Below are positions 22,693 to 33,445 of a stretch of DNA of 64,000 nt, one piece after another. The stretch's first letter is position 1. The number at the start of each line of letters is the position of its first letter. The stretch lies in the NCBI RefSeq assembly GCF_027579695.1, contig NC_083583.1, forward strand, positions 21,507,099 through 21,571,098. The letters run 5' to 3'. The notes under the pieces are model-generated. The model worked only from the letters and a program-made list of their open reading frames with translations. It was not told the DNA's origin and searched no databases. A program made the position numbers and the translations under genes. This stretch comes from Neoarius graeffei (taxonomy: Eukaryota; Chordata; Actinopteri; Siluriformes; Ariidae).

Positions 22693-23060
22693 GGCGGCAC
22701 GGTGGTGTAGTGGTTAGCGCTGTCGCCTCACAGCAAGAAGGTCCTGGGTTCGAGCCCCGGGGCCGGCGAGGGCCTTTCTGTGTGGAGTTTGCATGTTCTC
22801 CCCGTGTCCGCGTGGGTTTCCTCCGGGTGCTCCGGTTTCCCCCACAGTCCAAAGACATGCAGGTTAGGTTAACTGGTGACTCTAAAATTGACCGTAGGTG
22901 TGAATGGTTGTCTGTGTCTATGCGTCAGCCCTGTGATGACCTGGCGACTTGTCCAGGGTGTACCCCGCCTTTCGCCCGTAGTCAGCTGGGATAGGCTCCA
23001 GCTTGCCTGCGACCCTGTAGAAGGATAAAGCGGCTAGAGATAATGAGATGAGATGAGATG
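22693..23060 (+). mobile_element. tRNA-derived SINE in the left arm
   Basis: Full length, with target duplication AGTTCAGTCTCT (22680-22691 and 23061-23072). The right arm has the uninterrupted sequence at about 24098-24110, so it inserted after the inverted duplication. Confidence 0.94.
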
Positions 23061-23177
23061 AGTTCAGTCTCTGATCATTTTTTTTGAACGGCTCTTTTAC
23101 AACTATAATTATTTTTAGGGAGATTATTTCAGTTTTCTCTTATACAGTGTATCTTTCTCTTTTGTATAGTTCTTCCC

Positions 23178-23178
23178 T

Positions 23179-23231
<53 letters not shown>
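23178..23231 (+). repeat. (TATC)n microsatellite
   Basis: Perfect tetranucleotide array in the left arm. Its inverted partner is the (GATA)n array at 23921-23992 in the right arm, of different length. Confidence 0.97.
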
Positions 23232-23232
<1 letters not shown>

Positions 23233-23355
23233 ATACCAACAAAAAGGCTGTACAATACTTCCTTTCTGTTTAGGACAGTTGTTGAAACAGGATTATTTTT
23301 TCATGTTATTTGCCATTTTCACTTCATTCTCATGTCTTAACAGTATAGTATTTAA

Positions 23356-23440
23356 GAAGAAGATGAAACCTTTCTTTATCACATGCACACTCCAAGCACA
23401 GTGAGATTCATCCTCTGCATTTAACCTATCTGAAGCAGTG

Positions 23441-23485
<45 letters not shown>

Positions 23486-23733
23486 CAGTGGGCAGCCACA
23501 CTACAGCACCCGGGGAGCAGTCAGGGGTTAAGTACCTTTCTCAAGGGCACTTCAGCCCAAGGCCGCCCCACATTAACCTAACTGCATGTCTTTGGACTGT
23601 GGAGGAAACCCACGCTGACACAGGGAGAACATGCAAACTCCACACAGGAAGGCCCCCGCCAGCCACTGGGCTCAAACCCAGAACTTTCTTGCTGTGAGGC
23701 GACAGTGCTAACCACTACACCACCGTGCCGCCC
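23356..23733 (-). mobile_element. tRNA-derived SINE, alternative-3'-end subfamily, in the loop
   Basis: Minus-strand copy with an expanded (CA)n tract at about 23444-23481 where other copies have a short GT-rich stretch. It lies at the centre of the inverted repeat. Confidence 0.87.
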
Positions 23734-23919
23734 ATTGTTGGTCACATAATTCACTGTCACAATATTCATGCAGCTTGTGACCAATATGACCAATAAATAA
23801 TGTTAAGACATGACTGTGAGAATGAAGTGAAAATGGCAAAAAGCATGAGAAAATAATCTTGTTTCAACAACTGTCTTAAACAGAAAGAAAGTACTGTACA
23901 GCCTTTGTGTTGGTATGAC

Positions 23920-23920
<1 letters not shown>

Positions 23921-23992
<72 letters not shown>
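23921..23992 (+). repeat. (GATA)n microsatellite
   Basis: Perfect GATA array of the right arm, complementary to the tract at 23178-23231. Confidence 0.97.
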
Positions 23993-23993
<1 letters not shown>

Positions 23994-24161
23994 GAAGAAG
24001 AAATATATGAAAGAGAAAGATACACTGTATAAGAGAAAAACTGAAATATTCTCCCTAAAAATTATTATAGTAGTAAAAGAGCCGTTCAAAAAATGATCAG
24101 AGACTGAACTGGAAAAGGAAAAAAAACAACAACAGTGAAGGGGAGCGCTATAAAGATATGT

Positions 24162-24953
24162 AGTTGGGGGTTGCGCCTGGAGGACACTCTGGACTCTTGC
24201 AGTGGTGCTTTTGTGTCTGGGGACTGCAGTTGACTTGCTGACTTGACTTGACTCTAGGACTGCAGTTGACTTGCTGACTTTGGGACTACGGTTGTCGTGA
24301 ATGGTTTTGCGCTCGGGTTTCCATCGTTGGGGGGTTTATAGTATCAACGACGCTGACTTTATGTTAGGACTGTTAATGTTATAGTCATGTTGTCTGTTTG
24401 TTGCCCGGATGGGGATGGGTTCCCTTTTGAGTCTGGTTCCTCTCGAGGTTTCTTCCTCATGTCGTCTGAGGGAGGTTTTCCTTGCCACCGTCGCCACAGG
24501 CGTGCTCATTGGGGATAGATTAGGGATAAAATTATTTTAAGTCGGGCGGCACGGTGGTGTAGTGGTTAGTGCTGTCGCCTCACAGCAAGAAGGTCCGGGT
24601 TCGAGCCCCGTGGCTGGCGAGGGCCTTTCTGTGCGGAGTTTGCATGTTCTCCCCGTGTCCGTGTGGGTTTCCTCCGGGTGCTCCGGTTTCCCCTACAGTC
24701 CAAAGACATGCAGGTTAGGTTAACTGGTGGCTCTAAATTGACCGTGAGTGTGAATGGTTGTCTGTGTCTATGTGTCAGCCCTGTGATGACCTGGCGACTT
24801 GTCCAGGGTGTACCCCGCCTTTCGCCCGTAGTCAGCTGGGATAGGCTCCAGCTTGCCTGCGACCCTGTAGAACAGGATAAAATGGCTAGAGATAATCAAA
24901 TTCTGTAAAGCTGCTTTGCGACAATGTTTATTGTTAAAAGCGTTATACAAATA
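24162..24953 (+). mobile_element. retroposon of LINE-tail type inserted in the right arm
   Basis: Flanked by a 16-bp duplication CTATAAAGATATGTAG (ending near 24170 and near 24977). It contains CTCTCGAGGTTTCTTCCTCAT, TTTTCCTTGCCACCGTCGCC and a terminal TTATACAAATAAACTTGACT, a 3' end frequent in teleost retroposons. A SINE (24544-24896) sits inside it. Confidence 0.75.
24544..24896 (+). mobile_element. tRNA-derived SINE inside the retroposon
   Basis: Starts GGGCGGCACGG after TTTTAAGTC and ends near GATAATC just before AAATTCTGTAAAGCTGC. It lost a short piece of the GTGAATGTGAG region. Confidence 0.9.
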
Positions 24954-25342
24954 AACTTGACTTGACTATAAAGATATGTAGGGAATGTGGGTAAAGTTGA
25001 ATAAATAAGAGGAGCTAATGAAAGGGGGGAAAAAGTCAGGAGATACTTTTCTTGGGGCAAATTTGATCGGTTTAAATAAAACAAGCTAAACACACGCGAT
25101 GCGAGTGGTAAGATGGCGGCCTGCTGGCTTCACTCATCTCTACAGCGGGAACTGGGTTTAACAACTCTTCAGATTTTATATAGAGCTCAGTAGTCCAACC
25201 ACAGTCCAACTTCCGCTTTTCACGTTCACGAGGACAGGAAGTCGTCATCGCGTCAGCAAATAGGGAAATGGAGAGGAAAAGGGGCCTCGGCGATACCTTG
25301 GTATACTGCAGTTATTAGCGCTCAGTTGGTTTGATTTGCCGA

Positions 25343-25511
25343 ATGGGTGGCGGAGAGATGGCGGTAGAGAGTGGAGGTGGGCTCTTGCGTGAGTTGAGTG
25401 ATGGAGCGGAAATGGGAGGAAGTGACGGTAGTTTGTTTGGAAGTGAGCTAGAGATGGAAGGAGAAGACGAGGGAAATTCAAATGAGAAATGGGAGAAGAA
25501 AGGAAACAAAC
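25343..25511 (+). CDS. LINE copy B ORF1, N-terminal piece
   Basis: ATG at 25343 opens MGGGEMAVESGGGLLRELSD and stays open to the insertion point in KWEKKGNK. The rest of ORF1 resumes at 27142. A one-base shift near 27235 separates this frame from the main ORF1 frame. Confidence 0.65.
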
Positions 25512-26945
25512 AGAGTGCTGAACGTTATGAGATGTCTGAAAGGTACGGAATGGGGGGCTGATAGGACAGCAATGAAGACCATCTACTCAGGCCTGATAAG
25601 GTCAGTGCTGGACTATGGATGCGTAGCTTATAGGTCTGCGGCTGAATCTATACTAAAAAAACTAGACCTGGTACAGTATCAAGCCTTGCGAATATGCATG
25701 GGAGCTATTAAAACCTCTCCAGTGGCGGCCATGCAGGTAGAGTTGGGGGAGATGCCTTTACATCTAAGGAGGGATCAGCTGTCTTTGGTGTACTGGGCTA
25801 ATCTTATGGGGCACCAGGAAGGTCACATAGGCCTGCAATCACTAATGGATTGCCAAGAGAGGAGAAATGACAGAGTTAGAAGCTTTGGATGGGTTATAGG
25901 AGAAATGGCAAGAGAAGTAGAGATCAGAGACTTACCTGTATGTCCTACTGTTCCATTTGCTGCGACTCCTTGGTGGACCCTACAATTGCCTTTAGTTGAC
26001 CTTGGCCTTCTGGAGGCAAGAGAGGAGGTAGAAGTGGACAAGTATTATGCTGAATGGTACATACAGAATTACTATGGGGACAGCTATATTGTCTATACAG
26101 ATGCATCAAAGAAGGATAGTCAAGTGGGCGCTGCATTTGTAATTCCAAAATTAAAAGTGACTGTTTTGCAAAGACTGAGCGACAACCTGGCTGTGTACAC
26201 AGCAGAACTAGTGGCTATATTATTAGCACTGTCTTGGGTGGACAGTAATAGATCTGTTCCAGGGAATATTGTGATTGCTACTGATTCTACTTCAGCTCTG
26301 CACAGCATCAAAAATGTACAATCACAGTCAAGACAGGATATCATAATAGATATCATTCAGATGGTAAGCAGGCTGCAAAGGTCAGGGGTCAGTGTAACAC
26401 TGATGTGGGTGCCTGCACACATTGGAGTTACAGGTAATGAACTGGCAGACCAGCATGCCAAGAAAGCAGTAGACCAACCTGGAGTAGAGATGCACATAAA
26501 GTACAGTAAGGCGGAAATGAAATGTATAACTAAAGTCAAAATTAGGCAGAAGTGGCAGGAACTATGGGATAAGGGACACACAGGTAGACATCTGTATAAT
26601 ATTCAGAAAACAGTGGGAAGGGGACGAAGTACACATAGGAGTACACAGGAGGAGGATATCATTTCTAGAATGAGAATTGGCCATACAGGTCTGAACAACA
26701 TAATGTTTCTAATAAAGAAACATGTAGATGGCAAATGCAGTGACTGTGGCAACCCTGAAACTCCAGAGCATGTGGTAGAGTCATGTACTAGATATCTGGA
26801 TGAGAGACAGGAACTAAGTAAATGTCTTGAAGGAGTGAAAGTTCCCCTAAAGCTAAGTGAAGTACTTCTAAGGCAGACAGGAGAGCCATGTTTTATATAT
26901 TTGTTTACCTTTTTGAAGGAAACAGGTCTTCTGTGGAGATTGTAG
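25512..26945 (+). CDS. LINE RT C-terminus and RNase H, open frame
   Basis: About 478 residues stay open to the TAG at 26943-26945. The start is the truncation point, not a true initiation site. The RT thumb region includes VLDYGCVAYRSA. RNase H has its acidic set: YTDASKKDSQVGAAF (near 26095), YTAELVAILLAL, IATDSTSAL and HIGVTGNELADQHA. A cysteine/histidine module follows (CSDCGNPETPEHVVESC), as in I-clade and R1-type elements. Being 5'-truncated it cannot move alone. Confidence 0.9.
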   Translation, partial: RVLNVMRCLKGTEWGADRTAMKTIYSGLIRSVLDYGCVAYRSAAESILKKLDLVQYQALRICMGAIKTSPVAAMQVELGEMPLHLRRDQLSLVYWANLMGHQEGHIGLQSLMDCQERRNDRVRSFGWVIGEMAREVEIRDLPVCPTVPFAATPWWTLQLPLVDLGLLEAREEVEVDKYYAEWYIQNYYGDSYIVYTDASKKDSQVGAAFVIPKLKVTVLQRLSDNLAVYTAELVAILLALSWVDSNRSVPGNIVIATDSTSALHSIKNVQSQSRQDIIIDIIQMVSRLQRSGVSVTLMWVPAHIGVTGNELADQHAKKAVDQPGVEMHIKYSKAEMKCITKVKIRQKWQELWDKGHTGRHLYNIQKTVGRGRSTHRSTQEEDIISRMRIGHTGLNNIMFLIKKHVDGKCSDCGNPETPEHVVESCTRYLDERQELSKCLEGVKVPLKLSEVLLRQTGEPCFIYLFTFLKETGLLWRL

Positions 26946-27141
26946 GCAACACTCCCTTTGCTTATTTGTTTATATTTCCCTTTATTTATTTATTTATTTT
27001 ATTTATTTATTTATTTTTTCCCCTTTGAGTGTAGAGTAGCGTAGATCCAGACCCACACTCCCTTTCAGAAGATGGCGGTAATGCACATCTAAAAGTTGCT
27101 TGCCAACCGCCAATAAACCAGAAGAAGAAGAAGAAGAAGAA
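25512..27141 (+). mobile_element. I-like LINE copy A, 5'-truncated, inserted in copy B
   Basis: Begins inside the RT domain, contains the RNase H end, a 3' UTR (GATGGCGGTAATGCAC, CCGCCAATAAACC) and a (GAA)n tail. The host sequence GAAAGGAAACAAAC is repeated on both sides (25498-25511 and 27142-27155), a normal target duplication. The family has therefore inserted into itself. Confidence 0.9.
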
Positions 27142-27170
27142 GAAAGGAAACAAACGCGGTAGAGTGTCTG

Positions 27171-28256
27171 ATGGTCACTCAGAGTCGGATAAAGATAGAG
27201 ATAGTAAAGCAAAGCAAGTGGCAAAACAACGGTTTAAAGGTAAAGTTCCAGTTTGACCCCCCTAGATCTATCAATCCACTGAGACTTACCAAAGCACTTC
27301 ATATAGCTGTAGGCACAGTGCAGGTTACACCACTAAGGGACGGTAGTTTAATTATTGATTGTTACAATGCCGCACAGCGGGATAAGCTACTTGGAATAAC
27401 TGTAATGGAAGGAAAGAAAATTAGATGTACTGAATGGGAGCGTAAGAAACTTGAGCTTGGTGTTATAACTGGAGTCTCTACTGACCTGTCATGTGAGGAT
27501 ATTTTGAGCAATGTATCAGGAGCCAATGTGGTCAAATGCAGAAGGTTGATGTACACCCGAGATCAAATAAAACAAGAAAGCCTGTCCATTCTGTTATTTT
27601 TTGATGAGAAGGAATTGCCCGTAAGAGTTAGAGTAGGATATATGAGCTTCCAAGTTCGTCCATACATACCGCCACCGTTACGGTGTTTTAACTGCCAAAA
27701 ATTTGGGCACGTAGCAGCCATTTGTAGAGGGAGAAAGCGGTGCGGCAAGTGCGGAGGAGAAGATCATGAGTATGGCCAATGTCAGGAGGGCACTAGTGTC
27801 AAATGTTGCAATTGCGGGGGCTCACATAGCGCAGCATACAAAGGTTGTCAAGTACACAAAAGAGCGGCTGAAGTGCAAAGAATTAAAGTTGAGGAGAAAC
27901 TTACTTATGCAGAGGCCATTAAGAAGGTTGACGGGAAAAGAAAACTAGAAACTGGCCAAAGACAGCAGAGACCGGGCCAAAGTGTTTTTTCTCAGCATAG
28001 TAATGAAATACCTAGGCAGATAAATAAGGAATCTATAGCAGTGGATAGTGTGAAATTCTTGGCATTCCTTGCCGAAGTCATAAATTGCTCAGCATTAACA
28101 GATAAAAAAAGTGAGAAGATAAAAATCATTGTCAAAGCTGCACGGAGGCATTTTTGTGTGGGGATGGAAGTTTCATTTGAGGAAATTAATAGAACTCTAA
28201 ATACTCTCCAAGGTGTGCAACTAACATCACAGCCAGTTTCATGTGGGGGTTCCTAA
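27171..28256 (+). CDS. LINE copy B ORF1 (RNA-binding, three CCHC knuckles)
   Basis: 361 codons open. Three zinc knuckles lie at about residues 172-225: CFNCQKFGHVAAIC, CGKCGGEDHEYGQC and a variant CCNCGGSHSAAYKGC. Such ORF1 proteins coat the element's RNA. The ATG at 27171 is internal to the original ORF, whose beginning is at 25343. The stop TAA at 28254-28256 overlaps the ORF2 ATG (TAATG), which suggests ORF2 is reached by termination-reinitiation. Confidence 0.85.
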   Translation: MVTQSRIKIEIVKQSKWQNNGLKVKFQFDPPRSINPLRLTKALHIAVGTVQVTPLRDGSLIIDCYNAAQRDKLLGITVMEGKKIRCTEWERKKLELGVITGVSTDLSCEDILSNVSGANVVKCRRLMYTRDQIKQESLSILLFFDEKELPVRVRVGYMSFQVRPYIPPPLRCFNCQKFGHVAAICRGRKRCGKCGGEDHEYGQCQEGTSVKCCNCGGSHSAAYKGCQVHKRAAEVQRIKVEEKLTYAEAIKKVDGKRKLETGQRQQRPGQSVFSQHSNEIPRQINKESIAVDSVKFLAFLAEVINCSALTDKKSEKIKIIVKAARRHFCVGMEVSFEEINRTLNTLQGVQLTSQPVSCGGS

Positions 28257-29394
28257 TGGTTTTTATTATTTTGCAGTGGAATGCTAGAAGTCTATGTTCT
28301 AATGGGCAGGAATTTAAAAAGTTTATTGAAAATTTAGATGTTAAACCTAGTGTTATATGTGTACAAGAGACATGGCTTAGGCCTCATTTGGACTTTGTTT
28401 TAAAAGGATATGTGACTGTGCGTGGGGATAGGAATAATGGTCCTGGTGGAGGGGTGGCTATATTTGTCATGCAGGGACTGGGTTATAGAATAATTAAAGT
28501 AAGTAGAGAGGTAGAGGGGATCATCATTGAGGTATGGATAGGCAAATGTAATTTTTTCATTGTTAACTACTACAATCCTTGTGAGGTACTAAATAAAGAC
28601 GTTTTAGATAAGTTTCTGGGGGATGAATCTCACAAAATGGTGTGGTGTGGGGACTTTAATGCGTATAGCACCCTATGGGGGAGTACAGAAACCAATAGCA
28701 ATGGTAATGTAATAGAGCAGGGGTGCCAGGGTGAAATTGGTAAGGGGGCCAGATTTTTTTCAAGTGGGACCTTGGGGGCCGAATTACACTTTTGGCCTGA
28801 AAAGACCAGACACTAACTCAACAAAAGGACATTATTTTATATGACTTTTGAAGGCCTATACGCCCAAAAGGAATTGTAAAGCTATAGCCTCAAAATGAGG
28901 CGCACAATAACATGGCAGACAAAAGCAATTTACCCTCTGAAAATGTGACAGTCTAAGCATGCAAGTAGCCTACATTTATTTAAAAAAATGCTACAGAAAT
29001 GGACTAAGACACAAATAACACAAGTGTAAACTGTAAATGACTTAGATCAGATTTATTGATCTTGCACATCAAAAACATGTCAGTGCATAGGCCTAATTAG
29101 GCCAATTAAAACGATTGGCAAGTAGGCCTAAACGAGTCAAAAGAAAGAAGTGCCAGGGTAAATAATTCCACCAATAGGTCAAGTGACTAAATATCCAGTA
29201 GCATTAGTTTAAAAGAGCCAAATATGACTGAACATACCAATAAAAACAAACTACAGATGGCACATTAACTTTGCTGGTCAAGTCCCACATATATTTCCAC
29301 ACACCCATCCTGTTTATTCCCCCTCAAGCACACAGCACAAGGTTACATGGGGGAGAAATACCAGCTACATTTTACATGTGGAAGCCAGAAGTCT

Positions 29395-30881
29395 TTAACT
29401 TTTTACCAGCTTGTCGACATTGGGGGACAGACTCTGGGCAGTTGCTATTTTCATGACATCGTTGAGATGTCCATGGGTCAGATGACTACGCAGTTTCGAT
29501 TTATTAATATTCATTACTGAAAATGCCTGTTCACATAAATATGTTCTCCCGAACATACAGAGTATTTTACCGGCAAAGGCCGTGATAATTGGGTACTCTG
29601 ATGGCAATGACTGATAGAAAGATTGGATTCCAACAGATGCGTATTTATCCTTCAACGGCGTGCAACACTGCAGGTCTATGAGTTCTATTTGCATCGCCTC
29701 TGGGACCTCAGAAGCGTCTGTCGTGAATGGAGAGCGAAAAAGCGCAAAGTCCTTTTCCAGTTCAGAGAAAACCGTGAAACGATTGGCAAACTCATGCATG
29801 AGTTCTGAAAGCAAACTTGCATACTTGTCCATACTCTGGTCATTGAGAGGCAGAGATTTTAGAGAGGGGAAGTGGGCTGCATTGCGCTTGCAGAGCTGCG
29901 TCTTCCATAATGAAAGTTTACTTTGAAATGCACGGACACTGTCGTAATACTCGGTGACGAGTTTGTTGCGACCTTGCATTGTAACGTTCAAGAAATTTAA
30001 GTGTTCCGTTATGTCCACTAAAAAGGCAAGGTCTCTAGTCCAGTCGGGGTCATCCAATTCCTCCACGGGCTTCCCTTTCGCCTCCATAAACTCTGCTATT
30101 TCAGTGCGTAATTTGAAAAACTGTTTGAGAACTGTGCCTCTGCTCAACCAACGCACATCGGTATGATAGGGAAGACCCTGATGAATGTCATTTTCCAAAA
30201 GAAAAACATCAAACTGCCGATGGTTAAGTCCTCTTGCTCTGATAAAATTTACAGTGGCAAGAACAACGCTCATAACATGCTCCATTTTCAGACTTTTGCA
30301 GCACAAAGCCTCTTGGTGTAATATGCAGTGAAAGTTCCAAAATACCCGTTCTGGATTAGCCTCACGTACCTTTTCTCTCAACTTCGTAACCACTCCGGTC
30401 TTCCTACCTACCATGGAAGGTGCACCGTCCGTATCCACACTGACAGCTCGACTCCAGTCCACCTCCAGATTGTCAAGGGCCCCGACAAGGCTAACATACA
30501 AGTCGTTAGCTGTAGTGGTGTCTGTCATAGGCACAAGGGAAACAAACTCCTCAGTGATGTTTAAAGAAGCATCCACTCCGCGAATAAATATCGCTAACTG
30601 GGCCACATCAGTCACATCAGTGCGCTCATCAAGAGCAATGGAGAACGCGATGAAGGACTTAATCTTCTCTTTAAGTTGGCTGTTCAAGTCGCTGGAGAGT
30701 TCTTCCACTCTCTCGGTCACCGTAGTTTGGGATAAGCTGATGTTCGCAAAAGCTTGTCGCTTTTCTGGACACACTAGGTCGGCTGCCTTGAGCATGCACG
30801 TCTTGACGAATGCACCCTCCGAAAATGGCTTGGACACTTTTGCGATCTCCCACGCGATGATGTAGCTCGCCTTCACTGCCC
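29395..30881 (-). CDS. hAT transposase, exon 2 (catalytic domain)
   Basis: About 495 codons. It starts after the acceptor ATGTTAG with GAVKASYIIAWEIAK, a region I recall from the hAT-derived vertebrate protein GTF2IRD2. Putative catalytic acids lie in ALDERTDV and SVDTDGAPSMVG. The C-terminal dimerisation segment YLCEQAFSVMNINKSKLRS is present, followed by a stop at 29395-29397. The raw ORF continues upstream through the intron, which happens to be open. Spliced to 30991-31273 it gives 1770 nt, 589 residues. Confidence 0.88.
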
Positions 30882-30990
30882 CTAACATGAAATAAAATGT
30901 ACAACAAAGATATTGAGACACCCCTCTTTGAAAACAGCCGCATTTAACATTAAAGGAGAACTGAAGATGATGTATGATATTAAAACGAAC

Positions 30991-31273
30991 CTTCATGTGT
31001 CTCTCGAGACTTTGAGAAAGCTGCTTGCTGTTTTTGAAGGTTTGAGGCAAGCTCATTTAGCTTTTCAGTCCTGCGTTGCCCGGTGAATTGGCTGTATTTG
31101 TCGGCGTGGGTCTCGTAATGTCTTTTGACATTGTATTCCTTCGGTACAGCCACTTGTTGCGAACAAATCAGACAAACAGGTTTTCCCCCTACTTCCCAGA
31201 AAAAGTATTTCTCTCTCCATTTTTCCTGAAAGATGCGACCCTCAGAATCAACTTTTCTCTTTTTAGACAACAT
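30991..31273 (-). CDS. hAT transposase, exon 1 (BED-like zinc finger)
   Basis: MLSKKRKVDSEGRIFQEKW followed by a C-x2-C...H-x4-H finger (CLICSQQ to HYETHADKY), a DNA-binding module usual at the N-terminus of hAT transposases. Donor GTTCGT is weak but the splice to 30881 restores the frame exactly. An upstream in-frame ATG at 31291 would add six residues. Confidence 0.82.
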
Positions 31274-31848
31274 CTTGTGAACGAGCAACAACTAGCCTAC
31301 TCTACATTAAATCCGGGTCATTGCACCTGCGCGTGCTGCAGCAAGCAGAGAGCAGCTAAAAACGAACCGATGGATTACACGAAAATGGAATCAAATTGAA
31401 ACATTAGATTTAAAATCATTACGAAAACCCCCCCAAAACATTCGATTTTTATTAATTTATTATTATTAAAAAAAAAAAAAGTCTCATGAACCACCGGGCC
31501 GGATGTGATGACCAATCGGGCCGTATCCGGCCCGCGGGCCGTTACCATGGCACCCCAGTAATAGAGGAATTGCTAGAGGAAAGGGATCTTATTTGCCTCA
31601 ATAATGGGAGGGGAACAAGAATTGACGTTTCAAGTGGGCGGGAGACAGCTATTGACCTCACCTTGGTATCAGTTTGCAAGATGTTCTAAATGGAAAGTTA
31701 TGCAGGATGACTGTATTGGCAGTGATCATTACCCTATCATGTGTGAAATTGGAGTGGGGCCAATCCAGATTGAGGAAGTTATCTTCCCTAGGTGGGATTT
31801 TAAAAAGGCCAAATGGGATGATTTTAGTAAAATATGTAGCTCGAGACT

Positions 31849-32226
31849 CATCTCATCTCATTATCTCTAGCCACTTTATCCTGTTCTACAGGGTCGCAGG
31901 CAAGCTGGAGCCTATCCCAGCTGACTACGGGCGAAAGGCGGGGTACACCCTGGACAAGTCGCCAGGTCATCACAGGGCTGACACATAGACACAGACAACC
32001 ATTCACACTCACATTCACACCTACGGTCAATTTAGAGTCACCAGTTAACCTACCCTGCATGTCTTTGGACTGTGGGGGAAACCGGAGCACCCGGAGGAAA
32101 CCCACACGGACACGGGGAGAACATGCAAACTCCACACAGAAAGGCCCTCGCCGGCCCCGGGGCTCGAACCCAGGACCTTCTTGCTGTGAGGCGACAGCGC
32201 TAACCACTACACCACCGTGCCGCCCT
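31849..32226 (-). mobile_element. tRNA-derived SINE inside LINE ORF2
   Basis: Full length, flanked by TAGCTCGAGACT (31837-31848 and 32227-32238). Removing it restores the ORF2 frame across CSSRLMSF. Confidence 0.94.
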
Positions 32227-33445
32227 TAGCTCGAGACTGATGAGTTTTAATTTAGATCCGCATGAGAATGTTAATGTTGTTAACAGGAAGATCACAGAGA
32301 CATTGCACTCCTCTGCTCTAGAATTCATTGGAAAAACAACAGGCAGGGAGCAGCGTAAAATTGTGCCTTGGTGGATGGATGAGTGTAAGGAAGCAATTCA
32401 GGTAAGAAATCGAGCTTTTAAAAAGGTTAAATCAACCTTTTCTTTTGCCGATTTAGTTGAGTATAAAAAAGCTCAAGCTATGGTTAGGAGGGTGATAAGG
32501 AAGGCAAAGAGAGAGCGATGGAGAGAATTTTGTGACTCTATTGGAAGAGAGACTGCAATTAATGATGTATGGGGGATGATAAGAAGAATGGGAGGAATAA
32601 GGAGGGAATATTCCTTACCAGCCTTACAACTTAATGGTGAAATTATGAGAACAGCTAAGGAAAAAGCAGAAGCTTTAGCGAAAGTGTTTGTCAGAATCCA
32701 CAGTGTGGATAATTTATCTCCTGAGGTCAGAGTGGCTAGAGAAGAACTGGTAAGGCTGCATCCTAATGTTCTAGAGAAAAAGGCTGTTGCAGATGAGGCT
32801 TTTGATGAGCCATTTTCTATGTTTGAGTTGAAGCGGGCTCTAAATGGAGTTAGATCTACATCTCCAGGCAAAGATGAAATTTGCTATGTAATGGTGGATA
32901 AATTGTGTCCTCAGGCACAAATGGTAATTTTGCAGTTGTTTAATTTGATATGGGAAACAGGGATTATTCCATTAGCTTGGAAACACACTGTTGTGATTCC
33001 GATTTTGAAACCAGGTAAGGAAAAGAGTGAGGCATCAAGCTACAGGCCGATTGCGTTGACCTGTAACCTCTGTAAGTTAATGGAGCGGATGGTCACAGAT
33101 AGGTTGTCTTACATTGTAGAAAAGAGGGGTTTAATCAGTTCCTACCAAAGTGGTTTTCGTAGAGGAAGGATGACTATGGATCCTGTGCTGTGTCTGGAAG
33201 ATGCAATAAGGAAGGCTCAAGCAAACAAAGAGCAAGTTCTTGCAGTTTTCTTTGACATAGAAAAGGCGTATGACATGCTATGGCGTGAGGGACTCCTTAT
33301 TAAATTAGAGGCAATGGGAATAAGTGGTAGGATGTATAACTGGGTGATGGATTTTCTGTTAAATAGAACCCTTGAGGTGCGTGTTGGACAGTCACATTCT
33401 AACACATCCTGTGGATAATGGAGTTCCTCAGGGCAGTGTATGCAG

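Larger units (their letters stand above)
22425..25205. repeat. 2.8-kb inverted repeat with inserted elements
   Basis: The left arm (22425-23340) and right arm (23800-25205) are inverted copies. Paired landmarks are ACTGAGCTCTATATAAAATCTG, GCCGCCATCTTACCACTC, CCCCAAGAAAAGTATCTCCTG, the (TATC)n/(GATA)n tracts and the ACAGCCTTT segment. The left arm holds a SINE, the loop holds an inverted subfamily-2 SINE, and the right arm holds a retroposon. It is a segmental inverted duplication or a large foldback element. Confidence 0.88.
28718..31558 (-). mobile_element. autonomous hAT (Charlie/GTF2IRD2-like) transposon
   Basis: Perfect 8-bp target duplication TAATAGAG (28710-28717 and 31559-31566). Termini CAGGGGTGCCAGGGT and its inverted partner GGCACCCCAG with GGGCC-rich subterminal sequence. 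It carries a two-exon transposase with no internal stop, inside LINE copy B ORF2. Confidence 0.93.
28256..33415 (+). pseudogene. LINE copy B ORF2 (endonuclease and RT), interrupted and frameshifted
   Basis: Pieces are 28256-28717, 31559-31848 and 32227-33418. The APE-type endonuclease shows LQWNARSL, CVQETWL, GGGVAIFV and WCGDFNAYSTLWGS, then GSDHYPIMCEI after the hAT insertion. The RT shows SYRPIALTCNLCKLMERMV, GFRRGRMTMDP, AVFFDIEKAYDMLW and, in a shifted frame, NGVPQGSV. Beyond the two insertions there is a frameshift near 31675 and another near 33409. The palm YxDD motif lies beyond the truncation and is absent. Confidence 0.85.
25206..33445 (+). mobile_element. I-like LINE copy B, broken by three insertions
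   Basis: A non-LTR retrotransposon with a long ORF1 (zinc knuckles) and ORF2 (endonuclease, reverse transcriptase). Its parts are 25206-25511, 27142-28717, 31559-31848 and 32227-33445. Insertions are LINE copy A (25512-27141), a hAT element (28718-31558) and a SINE (31849-32226), each with target duplications. The RT stops after the NGVPQGS motif at about 33445, so the RNase H end is missing here but present in copy A. Placement in the I group (I/Nimb) rests on domain order and the GAA tail. Confidence 0.82.

Noticed and set aside
23178..23992. CRISPR-like or satellite array
   Set aside because: The TATC and GATA arrays are simple microsatellites without spacers.
30882..31056. hAT transposase starting at the ATG at 31056
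   Set aside because: This part is intron read-through; the finger-containing exon at 30991-31273 joins exactly in phase to 30881.
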